Below, in pieces: positions 37,415 to 47,400 of a stretch of DNA of 64,000 bases (within the stretch, counting starts at the first letter, position 1; each line of letters begins with the position of its first letter). Both the position numbers and the translations under genes were made by a program. Origin of the DNA: Phaeobacter sp. 22II1-1F12B (GTDB taxonomy: Bacteria > Pseudomonadota > Alphaproteobacteria > Rhodobacterales > Rhodobacteraceae); contig NZ_AQQP01000003.1 in the NCBI RefSeq assembly GCF_002210165.1, positions 310,001 to 374,000 of the forward strand, given 5' to 3'. The notes beneath the pieces were generated by a model. That model was not told where the DNA came from. It saw nothing but the letters and a program-made list of their open reading frames with translations, and did not search any database.

Positions 37415-37651
37415 ATGTGGATTTTACGCCCATTTGCGATAGTACTTCTGTTTGTGGCGGTGGCGGCAGTCACTGCCTTCTCCATGGATTCCAACCACGT
37501 CATTCTGTGGACCCTTGCGGGCTGGATTGCATCCGGACCTGTTGTTTTGATCGATGCGGTACTCCGTAGAAAATTCGGAACGCAACACGGCAGCGAACAC
37601 GACCTCGAAGAAAATACTGCCGAGGCCGTTAGTAAGCGCCACGCTGGTTGA
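37415..37651 (+). CDS. Small two-helix membrane protein
   Basis: The frame is open from a TTG at 37370, but ATG at 37415 gives a natural N-terminal helix (WILRPFAIVLLFVAVAAVTA). A second hydrophobic segment (ILWTLAGWIASGPVVLIDAV) and a charged tail follow. About 78 aa. Its 3' end overlaps the convergent exoY by 23 bp. The ribosome site is weak. Function unknown; its position between flippase and priming-transferase genes suggests a small EPS accessory protein. Confidence 0.5.
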   Translation: MWILRPFAIVLLFVAVAAVTAFSMDSNHVILWTLAGWIASGPVVLIDAVLRRKFGTQHGSEHDLEENTAEAVSKRHAG

Positions 37652-38327
37652 AGCTCAGAAGTTTCCAAATCGTCTTTGCGACAATCGACAGATCCCGCCG
37701 AAGCGAACCGGTGCGGATATAATCAAGATCGAGCGCGACACGTTCGTCATACGAGGTGTCCGACCGCGCTCCCGCTTGCCAGGGACCCGTCAAGCCCGGA
37801 CGTACCGAGAGATAAGCGACGCGCTGAGCGCCATAGTACTTCAGCTCGTCCTTGACGATGGGTCTGGGCCCAACGACGCTCATGTCTCCGAACATAACAT
37901 TGAAAATCTGCGGCAGCTCATCAAGGCTGCTCGAGCGCAGAATATGCCCGATGCCGGGAACAATCCGCGGATCATCTTTCAATTTACGGGTAGCGAGCCA
38001 TTCAAGGCGCATTTCCGGCGAGTCCTTGAGGACTGCCTCAAGCACCTTGTCTGCGTCCATAACCATGGTACGGAATTTATAGCACTTGAACTCACGCCCG
38101 TTCTTGCCAATTCGCTTATGCGCGAAAATGACCGGTCCATTGTCGGTGAATTTAAGCAAGATAACGATGGTGAAAAATAAAGGTGCGAAAGCAACCATCA
38201 TGGAAAATGAAAAAAGCAAATCAAATAGACGCTTGTGAAATGCGCCTGTAGTCCAATTGCTAAAATCCTGGGTAGTTTCGGAGAAGAAATACTCTCCATC
38301 TGGCACGCGTGCGAACTCGTCCTTCAT
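37629..38327 (-). CDS. exoY: ExoY-like undecaprenyl-phosphate sugar-1-phosphate transferase
   Basis: Starts repeat-unit assembly by transferring a sugar-1-phosphate (galactose in Sinorhizobium) onto undecaprenyl phosphate at the inner membrane. 232 aa, as for ExoY. One helix (about 30-58) leads into FAHKRIGKNGREFKCYKFRT, SLDELPQIFNVMFGDMSVVG, GPRPIV and RPGLTGPWQAGARSDTSYDE, which are the conserved motifs of this family. The region upstream (38328-38508) is AT-rich and holds the imperfect dyad GTTGCTACC...GGTAGGTAAC at 38361-38389. Confidence 0.94.
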   Translation of the reverse strand: MKDEFARVPDGEYFFSETTQDFSNWTTGAFHKRLFDLLFSFSMMVAFAPLFFTIVILLKFTDNGPVIFAHKRIGKNGREFKCYKFRTMVMDADKVLEAVLKDSPEMRLEWLATRKLKDDPRIVPGIGHILRSSSLDELPQIFNVMFGDMSVVGPRPIVKDELKYYGAQRVAYLSVRPGLTGPWQAGARSDTSYDERVALDLDYIRTGSLRRDLSIVAKTIWKLLSFNQRGAY

Positions 38328-38508
38328 TGCAATACCCCCAACAACATTATAAAAAATCAGGTTGCTACCTCCCGCACACGGTAGGTAACATATTCATTAA
38401 CGACGGCGCGCCCTGAAATACAGACGCCTTCTAGAATCTCTTAATCCTTCATTAACCTACGCCACCAAATACCTCCAACCAAGCCAAATTTTGCCACATT
38501 TCCGTATT

Positions 38509-39480
38509 TTAGGGGTATCGCCGTAAGAATAGTGCCGGATAAACAGCGGATTGATCACTTTTTTGCTCATGCGGCATTGGATGCTCATCATAAATTGTTA
38601 TCCCGAAGTCCGAGATGATTCGTGACATGCGCTGAGCCTGCTTGTCAGTGAAAACTTCCTGCCACTTGCGAACCTGACGCTCCGGACTGTGGCTGAGGCT
38701 TTCGCCCTGCGTCATACGGCTGGCTTTCTGAACCTGATCTCTGGCGATTTCGGGTACAGTTTCCCCCCAGGAACCAAAGAGACGCGCAACTTCGGTGGCC
38801 GGATCCAGCGATAAACTTTCGTAATACATTCTGACGTAGTTCGTTTCATAGTCAGGATCGTCGAGACAAGGCTTTTGCGTTCTGCACCACATTGCGACGA
38901 TACGCTCTTCGTCTGTTTCCAGCCCCTTGATGTAATTCGTACTTTCAACGAGATCCTGAGAGTACCTGTCTGATTTCAATGTCTCCAGCATCTTCTCAGT
39001 CCCAAAATTCCCCATCTTTATCTGCGAAGCTGCAATTGCAAAGGGATGTCGAAGAAAATGAATGGGCCGGCGGCGAAACTGAATTCTTCGCACCATCCAG
39101 GGCAGAAACGCATTTGCGCGACAGCATTTGACAATCAACTGCTGCGCAGAAATGAACTCTCGGACCGGGTTGGCCCAGCCCGTCCATTCATTGACAACCT
39201 GCCCCGTAAGCACATCGCGGATGAAACGCTCAGCCTCGGGCCAGTCCGCATCCGCCGGTATATACTGACGCCAGGAAAATCCGATCTCTCTGGCGCGAGG
39301 CACCTTGTCGAGGTGGAACGGCTCCCAGATCACGGCACTTGGCGTGGTCGAGACGAGCAACTCGCTTAGCCATGTCGAACCGCTGCGCGGGTCACAGGAA
39401 AGCACGATGGCGTCTTCCGGTTTGAAACCCCGCATCTTGAAGCTGGAAGAGATCAGTGCAGATCGAATGACGTGTTTCAT
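38509..39480 (-). CDS. Sulfotransferase
   Basis: A 323-aa predicted PAPS-dependent sulfotransferase, starting at MKHVIRSALISSSFKMRGFK. The 5' loop is VLSCDPRSGSTWLSELL and the 3' site IHFLRHPFAIAASQIKMG. Distal position in a minus-strand run that begins with the 1823-aa LamG/PQQ protein. Distinct in sequence from the other three sulfotransferases in the locus. An annotated start at 39504 is possible but adds only eight residues. Confidence 0.84.
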   Translation of the reverse strand: MKHVIRSALISSSFKMRGFKPEDAIVLSCDPRSGSTWLSELLVSTTPSAVIWEPFHLDKVPRAREIGFSWRQYIPADADWPEAERFIRDVLTGQVVNEWTGWANPVREFISAQQLIVKCCRANAFLPWMVRRIQFRRRPIHFLRHPFAIAASQIKMGNFGTEKMLETLKSDRYSQDLVESTNYIKGLETDEERIVAMWCRTQKPCLDDPDYETNYVRMYYESLSLDPATEVARLFGSWGETVPEIARDQVQKASRMTQGESLSHSPERQVRKWQEVFTDKQAQRMSRIISDFGITIYDEHPMPHEQKSDQSAVYPALFLRRYP

Positions 39481-39553
39481 GACTGGTCCAGACTCCGGCA
39501 ACACCAGAGATCAAAGCTCCGAAGCATTTTGCAAAGATCTTTCACTTTAGTCC

Positions 39554-40723
39554 TCACCGCCCTACTCCAAGATCCGACCGCAGGTACTCTCGTCGGCGCA
39601 TCATGCCGATGGTTTTTCGCAAGACAGTCGCTGGTGAGGCAAAGGCCTTGGAGGCGCGGGCCGCTTCCCCTCTGCCGGACGTCAAAGCGGCCAGACGATC
39701 CGTTATCGAACGAATGTCATGGCGTTTCGCGATGGCCTCGCGGGCTCGTCGGGCCAACGCCCGCGCCTCTTGCGGATTGCGACGCAGATTTTCGATGGCA
39801 GCGGCAGTTTCCTCTGGCTCACAATAAATGGCCAGATCGCCGAAAGTGGCCTTGATACGCGGATCCAAAACACAGACAGCCCCGCACAGCATTGCTTCGG
39901 CCACCGTTCTGCCAAAGGTTTCGCTCCAGTCCGGATGGAAATGGTAGACAAAAACGTCCAGACGATTGAGGAAAGCGGGCACCGGTTCCTGGTCGAAATC
40001 GAGGAGCGTCCAGTCGGAAAGCTCTAAGCCCATGGCACGCAATCGGTCCTTGGGGTAGCCCATCACGGCGATCTGAACGCCCTGAAGAACAGGCAGGCTC
40101 GCGTTGATTTTCGCGGCGCTTTCCGGCCATTTCAACGGATCAGCCCTGCCGTGACGGCCAATCGTTACGGTTTTACTGTCGAAAATCTCACGTTCAGGCA
40201 CCCATTCGGTGACGTCAAAAAGGTTCGGCCAGTCGGTTGGAAACAGTCGTATAAAGGGATGAAACGACTGCAAATGTTTGCGGCACAGGCCAGAGACAGG
40301 CAGCCAGACCGGGGCTAGGCCGGTGTCACGCAATACGCGATGCGACGTCGTCACCGGTTCGTATTGCAGGGAACCGTCCCCCCGGAACGGCATATGATGG
40401 GCAACAAGGAACGCGCGGTCCGATTTGATGCGAGCCTTGGCCTCAAGCCCGTAGAAGAAGGTCATCGGATGATGAAGAAAGACCGTATTCGCCTCTATTT
40501 CCTCCTGTGATCCCGCCGGAAAGACCTGCAGCCGCCGGTCCTGAACGAGCCTTTCCATCACCTTGCTGCGCGGCCCCGGATCCTTGGCGAGGTAGGGGCT
40601 TTGAACTTCGCACAGGCCGACCGACAGCCCGGCATCAAGCATCGCACCGATATCCGTTGCCACGGCCGATGCGGTGCCGCCAGCAAACCTTGGGTCCATG
40701 ACACAAAGAACATCAAGCATCAT
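39554..40723 (-). CDS. GT4-like glycosyltransferase
   Basis: A 389-aa GT-B transferase starting MMLDVLCVMDPRFAGGTASA at an ATG that overlaps the acyltransferase stop (ATGATG context). The C-terminal half has VTIGRHGRADPLKWPESA, DVFVYHFHPDWSETFGRTVAEAML (the EX7E motif region) and VCVLDPRIKATFGD. The longer frame upstream lies inside the acyltransferase gene and is not real. Confidence 0.83.
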   Translation of the reverse strand: MMLDVLCVMDPRFAGGTASAVATDIGAMLDAGLSVGLCEVQSPYLAKDPGPRSKVMERLVQDRRLQVFPAGSQEEIEANTVFLHHPMTFFYGLEAKARIKSDRAFLVAHHMPFRGDGSLQYEPVTTSHRVLRDTGLAPVWLPVSGLCRKHLQSFHPFIRLFPTDWPNLFDVTEWVPEREIFDSKTVTIGRHGRADPLKWPESAAKINASLPVLQGVQIAVMGYPKDRLRAMGLELSDWTLLDFDQEPVPAFLNRLDVFVYHFHPDWSETFGRTVAEAMLCGAVCVLDPRIKATFGDLAIYCEPEETAAAIENLRRNPQEARALARRAREAIAKRHDIRSITDRLAALTSGRGEAARASKAFASPATVLRKTIGMMRRREYLRSDLGVGR

Positions 40724-42768
40724 GGTATCGCATTCCTCGTTGCCGGAGCCGCTAACGCAGTCTTTCCGGTTTCGATGACCTTGTCGATACTGTCGCCGAA
40801 CAGCCTTGCGCCGACCGAACTCAGGTGATCGTCGTCGTGATAAAGCGGCTCGCCATTCCGGCTGGCCCGGCAAAGCGCCGCGTCGCAAAGGATTTCATCT
40901 GACCGGATAGGAATGGCACCGTAACGCTCGACAATATCATCGAGCCCCTTGATGATCTGATCATTGCGGTGGTCATACAACGCTCGGTCAACGCCGAAAT
41001 CTGCGTGGTCCCGATGCTGCAACGCCAGCTTTGCCAGCGTTTCCGGCACGCGATACCCCATTTCAGGGATCGGATAGATCAGCGCAACGCGCTTACCGTC
41101 GGAGCGCAAGGCTGACACCGTTTCCTCGATCTTGTGCAGCAGCTTTGGAAGACGGTCTGATTCCGGCCAAGCACCTGTTTGCGTGTCGGAATATGTGGTC
41201 GGAGGCCAGTCCCGCTCTGCCAGACCGTAATCCGAAAGATACCCTGTTGTGGCGAGGGCGTAGCGCGCGACAATGAACACCGTATCGACCTCTGGCGTGT
41301 TCAGCAAAAACGCCATCGCGCCATCGCCATATTCCGCACAGCCGCCGTTGCGCCCATCCGCGCGTTCCGTGCCGGTCACGGGCAGACATCCAGCTCGCGA
41401 TAGATAGCCGATGTTGCTACCCGTTCGACTTGCGGCGTCTTCGAATTCCGGCATGAGCGCCGCTGCATGGCTGTCGCCCCAGATCATGACTGTCGGGATC
41501 TGCCCCGGTGTTCCGAACACACAGGGATCGTCGGGCGCGCGCCATTCGTCAAACCGCCCCGTACATTCACGCAGCTTGGGGTGTTTATCAAGTTCGAAAG
41601 CTGCAAGGCGGACAGTTTCCTTCGGCAAGCGCCATTCCCACCCGTGTCCGACGACAATCATCGCAGCCACGAGTGAGACCGCGACCATCCCCGCAGCCGA
41701 TCCCGCAAAAATGGCGCGACGCGGGATATGCCGGTGTTGGTGGGCGCCCGGAACACGGCTGCCCCGGAATGGGGCCTCGACATAGGCCCAGGAAAGCCAG
41801 GCCAGAAAGATCGACACCCCAACAACAAGCACGCAGCCCAGCGCATCGGGCCGATCCAGCGTAAATTGCTGATAAAAAACAATAACCGGCCAATGCCAGA
41901 GGTACAGGGAGTAAGAGATGAGACCGATAAACACCATGACCGGCAGCGACAGGAACCTTTCGAACACGGTGTCACCATGCCCGCCAAAGGCAATGACAAG
42001 CCCCGCCCCAAGACAGGGAAGCAACGCCGCATAGCCCGGGAACACGGTCGCTTCATCGAAAGTCACGACGGCCAGCAGGATCATGCCCAGCCCGCCGAGG
42101 CCAAGTACCTCCCGCAACGGTCGGCTGGCGGACACTCGCGGCATCCAGAGCGCGATAAGCGCGCCGATACCCAGTTCCCAGGCACGCCAGGGCAACAGGT
42201 AATAGGCCATATCCGGTTTGCTGGCGGTGGTGAGCGCGCTCAGCGCCGCGGATACCAGCGTCAGAACCGCGATAATGACGCCGGGGCGCCGCCCCAAAGC
42301 CGCCAGCAGCATCATCAGCGGCGGGAAAAAGATGTAAAACTGCTCTTCGATCGCCAGCGACCAAGTATGGAGAAGCGGCCTTTCGTAAATGCCCGGGCTG
42401 AAATATCCGGTGTCTGAATAGAACAGCAGGTTCGAAACAAAAAGCATCGCGGATGCGGCCGACTTTGCAGTCTGCTCGAACTCGCGCGGCATGAACAGGA
42501 AGAACGCCGCGATCAAGGTCGCAACGACGACAGCTATAAGAGCGGGGAGAATACGTCGGGCGCGTCGCTCGTAAAACCGGAGGATCGAGAAATCGCCTCT
42601 TTCGACCTCGCGGTGAATGATGGAAGTGATCAGAAAACCGGAAATGACAAAAAAGACGTCGACACCGACATAGCCGCCCGACACGCCCGGGACATCGGCG
42701 TGGAATAGCACGACGGGCATCACCGCGATGGTACGCAACCCGTCAATATCAGGTCGGTAGGCTTTCAA
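40720..42768 (-). CDS. AT3-SGNH acyltransferase (OafA/YrhL type)
   Basis: Predicted to O-acylate the polysaccharide. 682 aa: an AT3 membrane domain of about ten helices (RPDIDGLRTIAVMPVVLFH, GYVGVDVFFVISGFLITS, RRARRILPAL, HTWSLAIEEQFYIFFP) and a C-terminal SGNH hydrolase-like domain (VMIWGDSHAAALMPEFE, DDDHLSSVGARLF) that completes acyl transfer on the periplasmic side. Linked to its downstream transferase by a 4-bp overlap. Confidence 0.93.
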   Translation of the reverse strand: MKAYRPDIDGLRTIAVMPVVLFHADVPGVSGGYVGVDVFFVISGFLITSIIHREVERGDFSILRFYERRARRILPALIAVVVATLIAAFFLFMPREFEQTAKSAASAMLFVSNLLFYSDTGYFSPGIYERPLLHTWSLAIEEQFYIFFPPLMMLLAALGRRPGVIIAVLTLVSAALSALTTASKPDMAYYLLPWRAWELGIGALIALWMPRVSASRPLREVLGLGGLGMILLAVVTFDEATVFPGYAALLPCLGAGLVIAFGGHGDTVFERFLSLPVMVFIGLISYSLYLWHWPVIVFYQQFTLDRPDALGCVLVVGVSIFLAWLSWAYVEAPFRGSRVPGAHQHRHIPRRAIFAGSAAGMVAVSLVAAMIVVGHGWEWRLPKETVRLAAFELDKHPKLRECTGRFDEWRAPDDPCVFGTPGQIPTVMIWGDSHAAALMPEFEDAASRTGSNIGYLSRAGCLPVTGTERADGRNGGCAEYGDGAMAFLLNTPEVDTVFIVARYALATTGYLSDYGLAERDWPPTTYSDTQTGAWPESDRLPKLLHKIEETVSALRSDGKRVALIYPIPEMGYRVPETLAKLALQHRDHADFGVDRALYDHRNDQIIKGLDDIVERYGAIPIRSDEILCDAALCRASRNGEPLYHDDDHLSSVGARLFGDSIDKVIETGKTALAAPATRNAIP

Positions 42769-42864
42769 GACCGGTCTCTTCCTTCAAGCTGGCTGTGATC
42801 CGTGATCGGCATTTGTCGAAAGGCCTGATGTTCCTTGTGACTTTGGAAAACCGCCTGCCCGGGA

Positions 42865-44436
42865 TCAGGTTGGGCAAGTGCGGCGATAATAGGTAAAAAC
42901 AATCGGATCTCCTGGACGTCCTGATCTGCGCATATCTTCGGGGACCGGCAGTTGCTGGGTCGCTTTCTCGTAGCAGGTCTGAAACTCGGGATCGCCGCGA
43001 AGCTCGACCCCGGTCAGGAACCACTTTTCCGCATCGACGATGTCGATCCCTTCGGACCCACCGAAGATGATGTAATCGGGTTTGCGGGACAGCACATATG
43101 CGCCGTCCCCCTTGGCATGGCCGGGCATCCGCTGGCGCCTTGCCAGAACGGGCACATCCTCGCGCTTTGCAATCGTCCGGTCGTTCAGACCCAACATGTC
43201 GATATACACATGATTTTCCGCGTAAAACGGCGTCGAACCGGCAGTGTTCAATCCAACCAGCGATCCGGCAGGCCACGCGGTCGCGATGTACTTGCCGACG
43301 ATGGCACCATTGAACGCGGCCCAGTCCATCTTGAAAGACCTCGCGTTGATCGCTGATAGGGCGAACAGGCACAGGCTGCCGATGACGGCATAGGTCTGCA
43401 ATCTCTCGGGTAAGGCCCGGATCGAAACGGCCAGCAAGACTGCAGCGAACCCGACGATTGGCAGGATGACCCGCGACGCCGCCATGTGATCTCCGCCCGA
43501 CCATGTGACATAGAGCAGGAACCCGAGAATGGTGAACACAAGCCCGGAGGCCAGTCTGGAGGTCTGCCGGTGGAACGCGGCGACAATAAAGGCCAGTCCT
43601 GCAAGGCTGAGCACCGGCAGATACAGCGCGCCCGCCTCAAGCAGATAATCAGTCACCTTCTGAAGCCGATGCCCAAGCTCAAGCCCGACCTTGGCGTGGA
43701 ACGTGTTTGGTAAGAAGTCCCCATAATAGTCCACACGCCAGATCATGTGGACAAGCACGGCCAGCAGGGGAATACCGCCCGCAACGATCATCCGGGCAAA
43801 ACGTTTCGACGCCATCCCTGCCCCAAAGAAGAAAAGCGCCAGCGAAAAAGCCGCGATGACGATCACCGCGTCCGGTCGCACCAAAGCCGCGGCTGCGAAG
43901 AAGACCCCGGTAAGAGCCGCCAGGCCATTTGTCTGCGGACGGTTCTGGCGCTGAAAATAGCAAACCGACAGGGCCATGCCCCAAGCCAGAAACGCCGCGA
44001 CGACAGGTGCCTCGAGCCCCCCGAAAACCCAGACGGACAGGGACACATTGCAGACGACAGCCGCATAGGCCAAGGCCTGTAGATGCGGTTCCTCGGGCAT
44101 AATCCGCCGCGCGGTAAAGACCACCGCGGCGACCAAAGCGATAGCGGACAAGACGTTAATCAGCTGGATTGCCAATATGGGCGTAACGCCCATTTCCAGC
44201 ATGAAAGACGTCATGATCACGTAGAGGAAATTCGTATAACCTTCGACGCGGTCGCCAAGGTTCCACGACAGGTCGCCATGCTCGACAAAATGCTTCGCAT
44301 ATCGCAGCGAGATGAAGGCGTCGTCGTGAAGAAACAGGTGATTGCGCCAGATATTGACCACCGCAATCAAGGTGCCAAAGCCGGCGATCACATAGGCAGC
44401 ACCTTCCTCGCTCAACCTGAGGGAAGACGGTATCAT
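42865..44436 (-). CDS. GT-C membrane glycosyltransferase, DDAF/VEGYT type
   Basis: Polytopic protein (about 523 aa from ATG 44436) with a GT-C pattern. A first helix is followed by HDDAFISLRYAKHFVEHG and WNLGDRVEGYTNFLYVIM, the acidic catalytic-loop fingerprint seen in AftB-like arabinofuranosyltransferases and related lipid-donor transferases. About ten helices and a C-terminal soluble portion follow. ATGs at 44505 and 44475 are alternatives; GAGG precedes the ATG at 44436. Paralogous to the GT-C gene at 50343. The substrate is unknown. Confidence 0.78.
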   Translation of the reverse strand: MIPSSLRLSEEGAAYVIAGFGTLIAVVNIWRNHLFLHDDAFISLRYAKHFVEHGDLSWNLGDRVEGYTNFLYVIMTSFMLEMGVTPILAIQLINVLSAIALVAAVVFTARRIMPEEPHLQALAYAAVVCNVSLSVWVFGGLEAPVVAAFLAWGMALSVCYFQRQNRPQTNGLAALTGVFFAAAALVRPDAVIVIAAFSLALFFFGAGMASKRFARMIVAGGIPLLAVLVHMIWRVDYYGDFLPNTFHAKVGLELGHRLQKVTDYLLEAGALYLPVLSLAGLAFIVAAFHRQTSRLASGLVFTILGFLLYVTWSGGDHMAASRVILPIVGFAAVLLAVSIRALPERLQTYAVIGSLCLFALSAINARSFKMDWAAFNGAIVGKYIATAWPAGSLVGLNTAGSTPFYAENHVYIDMLGLNDRTIAKREDVPVLARRQRMPGHAKGDGAYVLSRKPDYIIFGGSEGIDIVDAEKWFLTGVELRGDPEFQTCYEKATQQLPVPEDMRRSGRPGDPIVFTYYRRTCPT

Positions 44437-44489
44437 ACGGCCTCGCGAGCCATCGCTCACGAGACCAGAGGGCATGTCATGAGGCTTTG

Positions 44490-47400
44490 TCACGCCCCCA
44501 GCCAATCCGAGAACTCGAACCAGTCGACGCCGCTGATCGAAGCATAGGACAAGTCACCTGCAGCTTCCGCATTGCCGGTCGAGTCGATGACGAATGTGTC
44601 GTCGTCGAACTGGTAGTAGCGGAGCAGATCATCGGCATTCGAGGCAACCTCTTGGTTCATGTAGGTCGCGATTTCTGAGGCGCTTCGCGCATCATCCCAG
44701 ACCCGGAATTCGTCCAGAGTGCCAGAGAGAGCCTTTGTCGCGCGCACATTCGTGGCCAACCGCTCGATCAGAAGATCTCCGTCCAATGCAAGTGTGGACG
44801 TGCTGTCGAGAACCCCGTTCATGTAGATGCTGAAATTGTTGCCCTCTCGCACGAGCGCCACGTGGTTTGCGACACCGTTCGAGGTCAGCGCCGTATTGGC
44901 CACGATGGCATCACCGCCACTGGGGATCTCGGTAGAATACAGACGCGCGAGACCGGCGTGGAAGTTGAAGTCATTGCCAAATACACCGTCCGTCGAGGGA
45001 TCATCACCCGGCGTGTCGTCATAGACCCCGCCAGCAAAGGCCGAGTCATACTTGTTGGTGTTGGTACCCGGATTGAAGGCGATCCAGAACTCGACCGTAA
45101 AGTCGCCCGCGACGGAAATATCCTGAATATCCAGTCCAGATCCGCTGTTGACCGAAGCCAGCGCTCCGCCGGGCGTCGACGGCGCACTTTGCACGTTGAT
45201 CTCAGCGGTCACGATGTTCGACCAAGTGCCCTCATTGTCCTGAACGCGATAGGTAAAGCTGTCCGTGCCTTCGAAATTCGGATCGAATGTCGCGTATTCC
45301 GCATGGCCGTAGTGCCCGGCAGGCAGGCCGCGGTCCGCCAGTTCCTGCGCCGTATCCATCATCTCGACCGTGCCAAAGCTCGGCCCGCTGACAATCTCTA
45401 CGACCTGCATGTTCAGCGATCCATCCGGATCGTAGTCGTTGTCAAGGATATGCAGGTGGTTTGCCACCGGATCAAAGCCGACCGGCAGCGTAAAGCTGTC
45501 GGCGACCGCAACCGGCGGCGCGTTACCCACATCGATGGAGACCTCGTTGAAAACTGTCGCGGCGCCAAGCTCGTCGGTCACGGTGAGCGACACATTGTAG
45601 AACCCGATGGAATTATATGTGTGCTCGGGTGCCGCAAGCGTCGAGGTTGTACCGTCGCCGAAGTCCCAGAGATAGCTGAGCGTATGGCCCTCGGCATCGG
45701 TCACATCCGAGTCGAAGGTCACCGTATGCGGTGCGCTGGTCGCGCTGTCCTCGCCCGGATCGAGCAGGATGCCCGCGCCGGTTGGTGCAGTGTTCACATT
45801 GCCCGAGCCGTTGATCGTCAGAGAGATAAAGGCCGCATCCGTATCGGTACCATCTCCGATGGTGTAACTGATGGTCGTGACCGCGCTCTCGCTGGAACTA
45901 AGGCCGGTAAAGTCGAAATCCCTGTCCTTGAACTCGATGCTGCCATCCGATCCGATCCGGAAGAAACCACCGTTGTCGGCCCGTATCTTTAACCGCCCCT
46001 GAGAATCGAAACTCGTGGTGCTGTCCGGCACGTCGAAGGGTTTGAAGCCGTCCAGTTGCAAGAGGTTCAGGGCACCGTCGCTGGTATCGTTGTCAAAGAT
46101 GTTGCCTTGAATCTGGACCCAGCTGCCGCTGGCAATATCCGCCACCAAAACTGCGTAGCCGTCATCAACCGCGTCCAGCGTCAGAACAGGCGCATTCTGA
46201 ACAACGATCTCAGCGGTCACGATGTTGGACCACATGCCTTCATTGTCCTGAACGCGATAGGTGAAGCTGTCTGTTCCCTCGAAATTCGGATCGAACGCGG
46301 TGTATTCGGCCTGACCATATTGCCCGGCGGGCAGTCCACGGTCAGACAATTCCTGCGCGGCATCCAAAATCTCAACCGTGCCGAAACTCGGACCGCTGAC
46401 GATCTCGACGATCTGCATGTTCAGCGATCCATCCGGATCGTAATCGTTGTCGAGGATGTTCAACTGGTTCGCCATTGGATCAAAGCCGACGGGCAGCGTA
46501 AAGCTATCGGCGACTGCCACCGGCGGCGCGTTGCCCACGTCGATGGAAACCTCGTCGAACACCGTCTCAGCGCCCAGCTCGTCGGTCACCGTCAGCGACA
46601 CCGTGTAAAAACCGACGACGCTATAAGTGTGTTCGGGTGCCGCAAGCGTCGAGGTTGTACCGTCCCCGAAGTCCCAGAGATAGCTGAGCGTATGGCCCTC
46701 GGCATCGGTCACATCCGAGTCGAAGGTCACCGTATGCGGTGCGCTGGCCGAGCTGTCCTCGCCCGGGTCGAGCAGAATGCCCGCGCCGGTAGGTGCGGTA
46801 TTCGCCGTACCTGCCCCGTTGATCGTCAGAGACAGAGACGCCTCATCCGTGTCATCGCCATCGGCGATCAGATAGTTGATGGTTGTCGTGATACTCTGAC
46901 CAGCGGTCAGACCGGCAAATTGCAGATCGCGGTCGCGGAATTCGACCGTACCATTGGCATTGACGCGGAACTGTCCGCCCTGATCGCCCCAGATCCAGCC
47001 ATATTTATTGTTGGAATCTATCGTGTCGTCGGTTTTCGGAGCACCGGTCACCTTGTACCCGTTCAGGCCAACGACGCTGAACGGATCACCGGTCGGGTTG
47101 TCATCGTTCAGCAGCACATTGCCAATGGTCTGGATCTGGTTGCCGTTCAGGGACGCAAGATCGCGCGCGAACACATCGTCTTCGGCATTGACCGGCCCGA
47201 CCACATCCGTCTGTGCGTAAACGGGCCGCAGCACGCTATCCGTCTCGGGCACGATGAACTGCCGCGATGTGCTGGTCAGTGACGGATCATCCTCCCAATG
47301 GGAGAATTCCCAGAGAAAACCGGCGTCTATATAGGATGCCTGAACCGAAACCGTATGCTCGAAACCGATGATGTTGTCGCGAACCTGATCGCCCGAATAC

